NCBI GenBank assembly: GCA_016350165.1
Contig: CP066225.1
Coordinates: 2,542,001-2,606,000 of the forward strand
Length of the DNA stretch: 64,000 nt
Direction of reading: 5' to 3'
Source of the DNA: Planctomycetota bacterium
Lineage (GTDB): Bacteria > Planctomycetota > Phycisphaerae > Phycisphaerales > Phycisphaeraceae
Of the stretch, positions 26,441 to 33,184 are shown in pieces (position 1 is the stretch's first letter; each line of letters starts with the position of its first letter). The notes beneath the pieces were generated by a model. It saw only the letters and a program-made list of their open reading frames with translations, was not told the origin of the DNA and ran no database searches. The position numbers and the translations under genes are program-made.

Positions 26441-26901
26441 GTGACGTTTTAGCCCATTATTGTAGGGTTTTGGGCTTTAAGTGTTTGGATTTCAAGATTT
26501 TAACGCAAAGTTCGCGTTTTCGCCCATTATGGGCTGGTTTTGGTCTGAAACAGGCGGGTTTCGATGGGGTTTGGTGAGGTTTTGAGCAGTTTTGATAAGG
26601 AATCGAGCGGTTTTGAAATTTCGTGTGCGCTTTTGTGTTGATGAGCGTTGTTGATCGTGTGCGCGTTTCTGAGCGATTGTGGTGCAAAATGGTGGGGGTA
26701 AGTTGTTGTGGGATTGAGGGTTGCGAAGTTTGCGATGATGAAAAGTGAGGTGCTGCGGGGTTTGGGGGGTGTGTGATTTTGGGGTGTTGTGAGTGCGACG
26801 ATGGGTGGTGAGTGTCTACTGTTGGCACAGTCGGTGTGGGGGTGAGGCTTCCGCGACCCGTAGGTCCGCGGCTACTTGAGTTGGGGATGAGTTATCAAAA
26901 G
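26441..26901. other. Non-coding part of the thrS upstream region
   Basis: A gap between the attenuator-like terminator and the thrS hairpin. It contains an imperfect direct repeat, GTTTTMGCCCATTAT followed by a GGGTTTTGG/GGCTGGTTTTGG-type sequence (about 26446-26475 and 26517-26545), and one copy of the dispersed hairpin repeat at 26841-26890. A 123-codon open frame on the minus strand here has biased composition and no ribosome-binding site, so I do not call it. A promoter nearer thrS could exist but is not evident. Confidence 0.4.
26841..26890 (-). repeat. Dispersed hairpin repeat, copy 1
   Basis: On the minus strand: CTCAAGTAGCCGCGGACC, a short TAC loop, then GGGTCGCGG, an imperfect 9-bp stem, then AAGCCTCACCCCC. 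Related copies are at 28015-28070 (degenerate) and 47180-47232 (opposite orientation). Confidence 0.6.
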
Positions 26902-26903
26902 CA

Positions 26904-26933
26904 AAACGCCTCGCTGTGGTGGGCGAGGCGTTT
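26904..26933 (-). terminator. Attenuator terminator between the threonine leader and thrS
   Basis: AAACGCCTCGC and GCGAGGCGTTT form a perfect 11-bp stem with an 8-base loop; on the minus strand the sequence continues TGCTTTTG. The only minus-strand open frame just upstream is the 24-codon threonine leader. A segment inside that leader (26978-26972, GCGAGGC) matches the 3' arm and can pair with the 5' arm, giving a competing antiterminator. Confidence 0.75.
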
Positions 26934-26965
26934 GGGATTTCTGAGAGTTTGAATCAATCAGTGGA

Positions 26966-27040
26966 TCACTGGCCTCGCACCGTGGTTGTGGTGGTGGTAG
27001 TTGTTGTGGTCGTGGTTGTCGTTTCACGCGTAGTGATCAT
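26966..27040 (-). CDS. Threonine-rich leader peptide upstream of thrS
   Basis: A 24-codon open frame: MITTRE, then 14 consecutive threonines, then VRGQ and TGA. Sixteen of 24 residues are Thr, using all four Thr codons, so this is not a simple nucleotide repeat. TAAGG lies nine bases before the ATG. The codons GTG CGA GGC after the Thr run contain GCGAGGC, which can pair with the 5' arm of the terminator 30-odd bases on. Stalling on Thr codons would leave this segment free to block the terminator; reaching the stop would cover it. This is the design of the thr and his operon leaders of enterobacteria. The terminator-to-thrS distance (about 546 bases) is unusually long. Confidence 0.72.
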   Translation of the reverse strand: MITTRETTTTTTTTTTTTTTVRGQ

Positions 27041-27175
27041 GATTGGTTGCCTTATCTATATATAAAGGTATCGGTTTGTGGGGTGGGGTGCAAATAGGGG
27101 TGATGGTACAAAAGTCATTTTGTTGTAGTATTGCTAGCAGTAAGTCTTAGATCGCATATAAATCCGGAGAGCATG

Positions 27176-27937
27176 ATGCCTACATATGCAAAAACTACGC
27201 GTGAACTGATGTATGAGTATATTGAGGTCAAAGGTATTCAGAAGGGCGATGTTATTCTACGCAGCGATATTGTTGCTTGGTTTAATACAAATTATCCAAA
27301 GACTAAGCCGGGCACGATTACTGGGCATCTTACGAGGATGACAACAAATGCACCTTCACGTTTGCATCATAGTCTGATGAATGGTGATTCCCTGTTCTAT
27401 CAAATTGATAAAGGTCGTTATGTTCTATATGAAGCCTCTGTTCATCCTGAGCCAATTACACCAGAGAACGAAAAGAATGCGCAGGAGTTGGAAGAGGAAA
27501 AGATTGTAGAACGAGAGGAACAGCGACATTCAGAGTTTGCATACGAGAGGGATTTACAAAGTTTTTTAGCAAAGAATTTGAGCGTGATTGAGCCGGGCTT
27601 AATTCTTTATGAAGATGAGGGGATTAATGGTATTGAATATGATGCGGGTGGACGAAGGATAGATATATTGGCGGTTGATCGAGACAATCATTTGGTTGTT
27701 ATCGAGTTGAAAGTGTCGCGTGGTTATGATCGTGTAATTGGGCAGCTTCTTCGTTATGTGAACTGGGTTAAAAAGAACGTTGCTGAAGCAGGGCAGAACG
27801 TAAGAGGTGTGATAATATCTCGAGAGATATCGAATGATTTACTCATAGCTTGTGAAGAATTAAATCATATATCTCTTTATGAATACGAGATGTCGGTTCG
27901 ATTGAAATGCGTTAACCATGAGCTAGCTACTGTGTAG
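27176..27937 (+). CDS. NucS-like PD-(D/E)XK nuclease with N-terminal winged helix
   Basis: A 253-residue protein. The N-terminal 90 residues (TTRELMYEYIEVKGIQKGDVILRSDIVAWF...GTITGHLTRMT...YQIDKGRYVLYE) look like a winged-helix module. After a charged linker (about 100-125) comes the NucS/DUF91-type nuclease: ERDLQSFLAKNLSVIEPGL, GGRRIDILAVDRDNHLVVIELK (catalytic Asp and E-x-K), and QLLRYVNWVKKNV with the family's QxxRY. NucS nucleases cut mismatched or branched DNA; this N-terminal domain differs from archaeal and actinobacterial NucS. No methylase or other defence gene adjoins. GGAG six bases before the ATG at 27176 sets the start; 27173 is possible. Confidence 0.82.
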   Translation: MPTYAKTTRELMYEYIEVKGIQKGDVILRSDIVAWFNTNYPKTKPGTITGHLTRMTTNAPSRLHHSLMNGDSLFYQIDKGRYVLYEASVHPEPITPENEKNAQELEEEKIVEREEQRHSEFAYERDLQSFLAKNLSVIEPGLILYEDEGINGIEYDAGGRRIDILAVDRDNHLVVIELKVSRGYDRVIGQLLRYVNWVKKNVAEAGQNVRGVIISREISNDLLIACEELNHISLYEYEMSVRLKCVNHELATV

Positions 27938-28272
27938 TTGATCTTGCTGTATCCTTAATGAGGCCGGATGGGCCTTTGGGGTGGTGGGCGAATGAAATGG
28001 TTAAGGAGGGGTTGAGGGGTGGGGCTTGCGCGATCGGTTTGATTGTGGCAGTTTGAGTTGCGGGGATGGGATGGATTTGTGGGTGAATTGTTTCACTACA
28101 GCGTATCGTCAAATGAACAACGTTTTAAAAGAGAGTTTTGTTACTCGAACGTATCGTTTGTTGGTTTACTAAAATTGAATTGAGATAGAGAGGTGTGGGG
28201 TTGTTGCACTGTAGTGTATCGTGGGTTGTAAGTTGTTGGGTTATGTGAATCGCTGAAATGTCTAACTGATGC
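27938..28272. other. Intergenic region with a degenerate dispersed repeat
   Basis: A convergent gap. It holds the degenerate copy 2 of the dispersed repeat (28015-28070, GGGGCTT-GCGCGATCGG ... CAGTTTGAGTTGCGGGGATG). Two similar stretches around GTATCGT lie at 28094-28108 and 28148-28157. No terminator or gene is recognised. Confidence 0.4.
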
Positions 28273-28276
28273 TTAG
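28262..28276 (-). repeat. Degenerate 15-bp palindrome at a stop codon
   Basis: CTAACT-GAT-GCTTAG overlaps the TAA stop of the zinc-ribbon gene on the minus strand. Confidence 0.3.
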
Positions 28277-29907
28277 GTGTTGGCGGGGCGGGATTTGTGG
28301 AGGATGTAGAGGGTGATGGTGAGGATGTAGAGGAAGGCGAGGGAGCCGATGGCGAGGGAGAAGAAGCCGGCGAAGGATTGGTTGTCTTGAATGAGGGTGG
28401 GGAGGGATGAGATGAAGTTGGAGGTGAAGGCGTGGTAGATGTTGGTGAGGAAAAGGTGGATGAGGAAGACGAGGAAGGCGATGAAGATGCATGCAGGGGT
28501 GATGGTGTTGGCGAGTTTGAGAGCGAAGTGTGGGTTGGGTTTGCGATAAATGATGGAGCGGGTCAAAGCGCTGATTAGAGCGATGATTTGGATGGCTGGG
28601 TATGCGCAGAGGATGATGATGATTGCGACGATGTAGGTATCGAAGAAGAAGTCGTTGTAGAAGCCGTGATGTGGGATGTAGTAGCCGTATTTGATCATGC
28701 CATATTTGCCGGGGGTTGTGAGGAAGGACAAGGAAAGCTCGTCGGCGAGGTAGTAGAGGAATGAACAAAAGAGGGTGAGGGGTAGGATGGCGAAGAGTGT
28801 AAGGCGAGCGAGTTGGTGGTGTTTGGGATTGGGTGATTGGGTTTTGATTTGAAGTGCGAGGGTTTTGGGTTTTAAAAGGAAAAGGTAGATGAGGATGAAG
28901 GGGGCGATGAGTTTTTGTTTGAGGGTTGTGGCGCGGGTGTAGGGATCGTCTAATCGTCGATTAGGTGAAAGTGAGTTGAGGGTGAGGTGCCCACATTCGG
29001 GGCAGTTGACTTCGAGGTTTTGGTCGTCAATGGATTTTTCTGGTGTGAAGATTGGGTAGTTACAGTTTTCACAGGTGGCGGGCCAATATGATTGAGGCTT
29101 GAAATAAAGGGATTTTTGTGTTGCGAAGGCGCGGAGTAGGGTGAGTGAGAGAAAGGTGAGGAGGATGCAGAAGTTCATGCCGAGGATGTTGCCGAGGGAG
29201 TTGTAGAAGTGATATTCGGATGTGCTGATGTAAGCACGTCTTTGGTTGGTTTCTTTTCTGTACCATAAGCTTTGAGAATATGAGTCATAATCTTTGCCTG
29301 AAATGCCGTCGCCGAAAGCATTGGCTTTGACGACATCGTATGGTGAGGGATTTTGTTGCCGCCATTGTTGCATGTGTTGTTTGCTTGCGTAGTCGGAGAA
29401 GGTGTCAGTGAGGAACATGCCAACGGGGAAGAGGGATGTGAAGAGGAAAAGAAGTGGGGTGAGAAGACAGAGACGACGGAGTGAGGTGACGTATGCAGAG
29501 CGGAAGGTTTGATGGAGTGATGCGGCGCGCGGGGTGAGTAAGAATGAGAGGATGAGAAGGACGGGGAGGTAGGCGATGGCAATGACGAAGATTGGGGGGA
29601 TGAGCGTTGTTGCGTGTGGTGTGAAGTACCAATTTGTGATCTGTGAGAAGTTGGTTTGTGCTGTATTAAAGTCGGTTAGATTGCTGTTGTCGCTGAGGAG
29701 TGTGATGAGTGGGAAGGTGGGGAGGACGAAGAGGAGCGCGAAGGGGATGGCGAGGTAAAGGGGGAGGTTGCGCGAGCGAGTGAAGATGAGGAAAGGGAAG
29801 AGTGGCGCGAGCAGGAGGGTGAAGAGATGGGGTAGCTGACGCGGATTCTTTGGGGGTGTGAATGACGCGGTGGTGGATGATGATTGTGTGGGTGTTTGTG
29901 TGGTCAT
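28273..29907 (-). CDS. Large zinc-ribbon multi-pass membrane protein
   Basis: A 544-residue protein with about ten hydrophobic segments. After an N-terminal Ser/Thr/Pro-rich stretch come helix pairs, then in mid-protein a zinc ribbon, WPATCENCNYPIF...NCPECGHLTLNSLSP (about 277-310), then NRRLDDPYTRA, and further helices (FILIYLFLLKPKTLALQI; ARLTLFAILPLTLF; PHFALKLANTITPACIFIAFLVFLI). It is a paralogue of the gene immediately upstream. No transport or enzyme motif is recognised. A member of the 15-bp palindrome family (28950) sits exactly in the NRRLDD codons. No clear Shine-Dalgarno sequence. Confidence 0.78.
   Translation of the reverse strand: MTTQTPTQSSSTTASFTPPKNPRQLPHLFTLLLAPLFPFLIFTRSRNLPLYLAIPFALLFVLPTFPLITLLSDNSNLTDFNTAQTNFSQITNWYFTPHATTLIPPIFVIAIAYLPVLLILSFLLTPRAASLHQTFRSAYVTSLRRLCLLTPLLFLFTSLFPVGMFLTDTFSDYASKQHMQQWRQQNPSPYDVVKANAFGDGISGKDYDSYSQSLWYRKETNQRRAYISTSEYHFYNSLGNILGMNFCILLTFLSLTLLRAFATQKSLYFKPQSYWPATCENCNYPIFTPEKSIDDQNLEVNCPECGHLTLNSLSPNRRLDDPYTRATTLKQKLIAPFILIYLFLLKPKTLALQIKTQSPNPKHHQLARLTLFAILPLTLFCSFLYYLADELSLSFLTTPGKYGMIKYGYYIPHHGFYNDFFFDTYIVAIIIILCAYPAIQIIALISALTRSIIYRKPNPHFALKLANTITPACIFIAFLVFLIHLFLTNIYHAFTSNFISSLPTLIQDNQSFAGFFSLAIGSLAFLYILTITLYILHKSRPANT
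28950..28964. repeat. 15-bp palindrome inside a zinc-ribbon gene
   Basis: CTAATC-GTC-GATTAG with perfect 6-bp arms, read in the gene as CT-AAT-CGA-CGA-TTA-G. The paralogue carries CTATTC-GAT-GAATAG at the matching codons (30563-30577). Confidence 0.5.
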
Positions 29908-29930
29908 ATTGAGGTGAGTCGAGTTGATGG

Positions 29931-31412
29931 TTAGGCGTTAGAGAATCGTGATTGTTTTAGGATGAGGTGTGTGTTGGAGATGAGCCAGGCTGGGAGGATG
30001 ATGCCGAGGACGATGGCGGTGGTTGCGTTGAAGGAATAGTTGCCGACGTATTCGCTTGGGAAGAGTGAGATGAAGGCTTGGCCGAGGGAAGTGGCGTAGA
30101 AGAAGGTGAGTGAGATGAGGAGGGTGAGGTAGAGGTTGATGATGGTGAAGATTGGGAATGCGGCGAGGTTGGCGAGCTTCATGGCAAAATGAAGGTTGGG
30201 TTTGCGGTAGAAGAAAAGCAGGAGTGAGTTGAAGAAGGCGAGGAGTTGGATGGTGAGGTAGGTGACACAGATAAAGAAGGGGGCGAAGAAGAGATAGGGT
30301 TCGGGGTCTATGATTGGATTGGGTAAAGAGGGTGTATTGGGATCGAGTATTTGAATGAGAGAAAAAAGTAAGATGGTTGTGATGATGGATAGGGGGAGAA
30401 TAAGGGCGAGGGCTAGGCGAGCGTGTGCGTGGTGAGATGAGGAAGGATCGTTGATGCGAAGACGTTTGGCGAGTGTGGTGGGTTTGAAGAGGAAGAGGGA
30501 TGTGAGGGTGATGAGTGCGAGGATTTTTTGGGGTAGGGAGGATGCGTTTGAGATTGGGTCGTCTATTCGATGAATAGGTGGGATGGATAAGATGATTTCG
30601 GAGCCACATTCGGTGCAGTGGGTTTGGTGTTCTTGTGAGGTGGGGGCATCGGTGGATGGTGGGGGCGTGAAGATGTTGTAGTTGCATTGTTCGCAGGTGG
30701 CGGGCCAATGTGATTTGAGGATGTATGGTCGGTTGTATGTGGCGAGGCGGAGGAGGGTGAGGAAGAGGAGGATGGCGAGGTAGGCGCCGCCTGCGGTGAT
30801 GAATTGTCCGATTCTGTTGATACGCTCGATCTCAGGTAATCTGTAGATGTTAATGTTGTACTTGCTGTATTCGGCTTGCCAAGCGGTTATTTTGCCGTTG
30901 AGGTTTGATGTTGGGCGTGGGTTTTGCTGAAGCCATTGATTTTCGAGGCGGTCTCTGGTGTTTTGAGTGAGTATGTTGGGTAAGACGAGTGAGAAGAGGA
31001 AAATGGCGATGATGATGTAAAAGGGGAATGTGATGAGGAGGGTGCGCTTGAAGGATGCGAGGTAGGTTGTGAAGAAGGAGGTGTAGGGTGCGGCGATGCG
31101 CGGGGTGAGGATGAGGGCAAAGATGGGGAGGAGGATTGCGAAGAGGATGACGAAGTAGATGATGGGTGGGATGTTGAATGCAACAGGTTCGAAGAAGAAG
31201 CTGTAGATCTCGCTGAGATCGCGCATTATTCTTGATGCGGAGAATGGTTGACCTGCGTAGAGGCCGACGAATGAGATTGGGGGGAGCAAGATGAAGAAGG
31301 TGAGGAGGGTGATGAGGTAAAAAATGGAGAGTGAAATGATTGTGGCGATGAGGGATGAGCTTTGTGTTTGCGTGGTGTGTGGTGTGATGTTTTGTGTTGT
31401 TGCGGTGGTCAT
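29931..31412 (-). CDS. Large zinc-ribbon multi-pass membrane protein (paralogue)
   Basis: A 493-residue protein with the same order of parts as its neighbour: N-terminal helix pairs (LIATIISLSIFYLITLLTFFILLPP; IIYFVILFAILLPIFALIL), a mid-protein zinc ribbon (WPATCEQCNYNIF...HCTECGSEIILSIPP), the linker HRIDDPISNASSLPQKI, and C-terminal helices. Shared strings such as SxWPATCExCNYxIF and HFAMKLAN show a tandem duplication. It ends 23 bp before the downstream copy, so both are probably one transcript. Confidence 0.78.
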   Translation of the reverse strand: MTTATTQNITPHTTQTQSSSLIATIISLSIFYLITLLTFFILLPPISFVGLYAGQPFSASRIMRDLSEIYSFFFEPVAFNIPPIIYFVILFAILLPIFALILTPRIAAPYTSFFTTYLASFKRTLLITFPFYIIIAIFLFSLVLPNILTQNTRDRLENQWLQQNPRPTSNLNGKITAWQAEYSKYNINIYRLPEIERINRIGQFITAGGAYLAILLFLTLLRLATYNRPYILKSHWPATCEQCNYNIFTPPPSTDAPTSQEHQTHCTECGSEIILSIPPIHRIDDPISNASSLPQKILALITLTSLFLFKPTTLAKRLRINDPSSSHHAHARLALALILPLSIITTILLFSLIQILDPNTPSLPNPIIDPEPYLFFAPFFICVTYLTIQLLAFFNSLLLFFYRKPNLHFAMKLANLAAFPIFTIINLYLTLLISLTFFYATSLGQAFISLFPSEYVGNYSFNATTAIVLGIILPAWLISNTHLILKQSRFSNA

Positions 31413-31514
31413 GTGCGATCCCGGTATTGGCGGATTGGTTATTCTTACTATATAGACGTAGCTAGGTTCTATTGGTTGCAGGTTATTTTAGTAAGTTTGG
31501 TTGAATGGCGGCAT

Positions 31515-31538
31515 GAAAAAAGACCTCGCGGGGAGGCC
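31515..31538 (-). terminator. Intrinsic terminator of the sulfatase gene
   Basis: On the minus strand AGGCCTC-CCCGC-GAGGTCT is followed by a run of T, 30 bp past the sulfatase stop. Confidence 0.7.
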
Positions 31539-31567
31539 TTGTGTAGGGGAGACGTTAAATTTTGTGG

Positions 31568-33064
31568 TTATTGTTTGCGATTGCGTTTGGAGCGTGAGTT
31601 GTTGTTGTTCTTTGAAGCGCGATCGACTGGTGCGTTGGGATCGAAGGCGGGGTTGAGTTTTGAAGGGATGGGCGCGTTGGTTTGGGCGAGCCAGTTGTTG
31701 AGGAGAGTGAGGAGTTGGTCGTGTTTGGTGGGGTTTGATGAGGAGAGGTCGATTGTTTCGCTGATGTCGGTTTTGAGGTTGTAGAGTTTGGTGGAGTTAT
31801 CTTCGAAGTAGCGGATGAGTTTGTAGTCGTCGAAGCGAATAGCGGCGGCGGGGACGCCTCGCCAATAGATTTTGTCGGTGGAGTAGACGGGAAGGTTTCG
31901 GATTTTGGCACTGCCGGAGAGGTATAACGGGTAGTGCCAGAAGATAGGTCTGTCAGGGATGGATTGATTATTGAGTAGTGGGAGGATGGAGATGCCGTCT
32001 ATTGTATGGTTAGATGGGATGGATGTGTTTGCGATGTCGGCGAAGGTTGGGAGGAAATCGACGGAGTTGATGGGGGTGTCACATGTGGAGTTGGGCTTGG
32101 TGATGTTTGGGTAGTGGATGATGGTGGGGACGCGGACACCGCCTTCGAAGAGTGAGCCTTTGGCGGAGCGTAGTGGTTCCATGCTGGTGACTTTGGGGAC
32201 GCCGCCGTTGTCGGATGAGAAGATGATGATGGTGTTGTCATCGAGGTTTAGTTTTTCGAGTTCAGTGCGAATGCGGCCGACGGATTGGTCAACGGCATGG
32301 ATCATGGCTGCGTAGGTGGTGTCGTAGTTTGTGTTGTTTTTTTTCTGTTTATTGTCGAAGTATTCGATGACTTCGGGTTTTGCTTTGATGGGTGTGTGAA
32401 CGTCGAAGTGTGAGAGGAAGAGAAAGAATGGGTCGTCTTTGTGGTTGTTGATGAATTGGATTGAGCGGTCGGTGAGTTTTTCGGCGATGTTGATTTCACC
32501 GTAGTGTTTGGCGGTGTCGTCGGGTTGATCGCTGGTTGAGGAAATGTCGAAGTCGAGTGTGTGTGGGCCGAGATGCCATTTGCCGAAGCGTGCGGTGGTG
32601 TAACCGGCGGAGTTGAGGATCGTTGCGATGGATTGAGTGTCTTGGGGGAGTTCGGTTTGTGCGATGACTGTATTGTAGTTTGATGATTTATCTTCGCGGT
32701 TTGGTACGGCGAGGCGCATGTATTCGAGCTGGCCTTTGGAGCGAGCGGATGGTGTGTAGATTTGGTGACGTGGTGTGTATGTGCCTGTGATGAAGGAGGC
32801 GCGTGTTGGTGCGGAGTTTGGGCCGCAGGAGTATGCGTCGGTGAAGATCATGCCGTCGGAGGCGAGTTTGTCGATGTTTGGTGTTTCAAAGAATGGGTGA
32901 CCATTGTAGGCGGGGTCCATGTAGCCCATGTCATCAGCGAGGATGAAGATGATGTTTGGCTTGTCGGAGTTTTGGGTTTGGGTAGGCGGAGCGGCGGAGA
33001 GTGAGTGAGGGAGTAGGGTGAGTGAGGAAACGAGAAGTGGTGTGGTCAGGTGTTTGATGCGCAT
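31568..33064 (-). CDS. Exported sulfatase, serine type
   Basis: A 498-residue alkaline-phosphatase-superfamily sulfatase with a signal peptide ending near SLSAA. The metal-binding start KPNIIFILADDMGY contains the paired Asp. The formylglycine site reads SAPTRASFITG, i.e. S-x-P-x-R rather than C-x-P-x-R, so the residue to be oxidised is serine. FGKWHLG and the late metal site IFSSDNGG are present. Serine-type sulfatases need an anaerobic radical-SAM maturase, which is not in this window. Likely substrates are sulfated polysaccharides. The C-terminus is Asn/Ser/Arg/Lys-rich. AAGGA six bases before the ATG supports the start. Confidence 0.92.
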   Translation of the reverse strand: MRIKHLTTPLLVSSLTLLPHSLSAAPPTQTQNSDKPNIIFILADDMGYMDPAYNGHPFFETPNIDKLASDGMIFTDAYSCGPNSAPTRASFITGTYTPRHQIYTPSARSKGQLEYMRLAVPNREDKSSNYNTVIAQTELPQDTQSIATILNSAGYTTARFGKWHLGPHTLDFDISSTSDQPDDTAKHYGEINIAEKLTDRSIQFINNHKDDPFFLFLSHFDVHTPIKAKPEVIEYFDNKQKKNNTNYDTTYAAMIHAVDQSVGRIRTELEKLNLDDNTIIIFSSDNGGVPKVTSMEPLRSAKGSLFEGGVRVPTIIHYPNITKPNSTCDTPINSVDFLPTFADIANTSIPSNHTIDGISILPLLNNQSIPDRPIFWHYPLYLSGSAKIRNLPVYSTDKIYWRGVPAAAIRFDDYKLIRYFEDNSTKLYNLKTDISETIDLSSSNPTKHDQLLTLLNNWLAQTNAPIPSKLNPAFDPNAPVDRASKNNNNSRSKRNRKQ

Positions 33065-33132
33065 GCGTTGTCCTTCGAAAATGATGATGTTACAAGGATA
33101 ACGAATGAGTGAGCGGTTGATTGCATTGCAAT

Positions 33133-33160
33133 AAAAAAGACCTCACGGGGAGGTCTTATT
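33133..33160 (-). terminator. Intrinsic terminator of the redoxin-domain gene
   Basis: AAGACCTC and GAGGTCTT form an 8-bp stem followed on the minus strand by a run of T. It resembles the terminator at 31515 in sequence. Confidence 0.75.
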
Positions 33161-33184
33161 GGCGTTTATGTTGTTTGGTGTGAG

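Noticed and set aside
26457-26828. A 123-codon open frame on the minus strand between the threonine leader and thrS
   Set aside because: No ribosome-binding site. The composition (Ser, Thr, Pro, His, Lys) is what the C/A-rich strand gives in any frame, and there is no recognisable domain. I treat the region as leader sequence.
28262-31183. Long frames antisense to or out of frame with the two large zinc-ribbon genes, with His/Pro/Ser-rich products
   Set aside because: They are shadows caused by the C/A-rich coding strand. The zinc ribbon and membrane helices are in the frames that were called.
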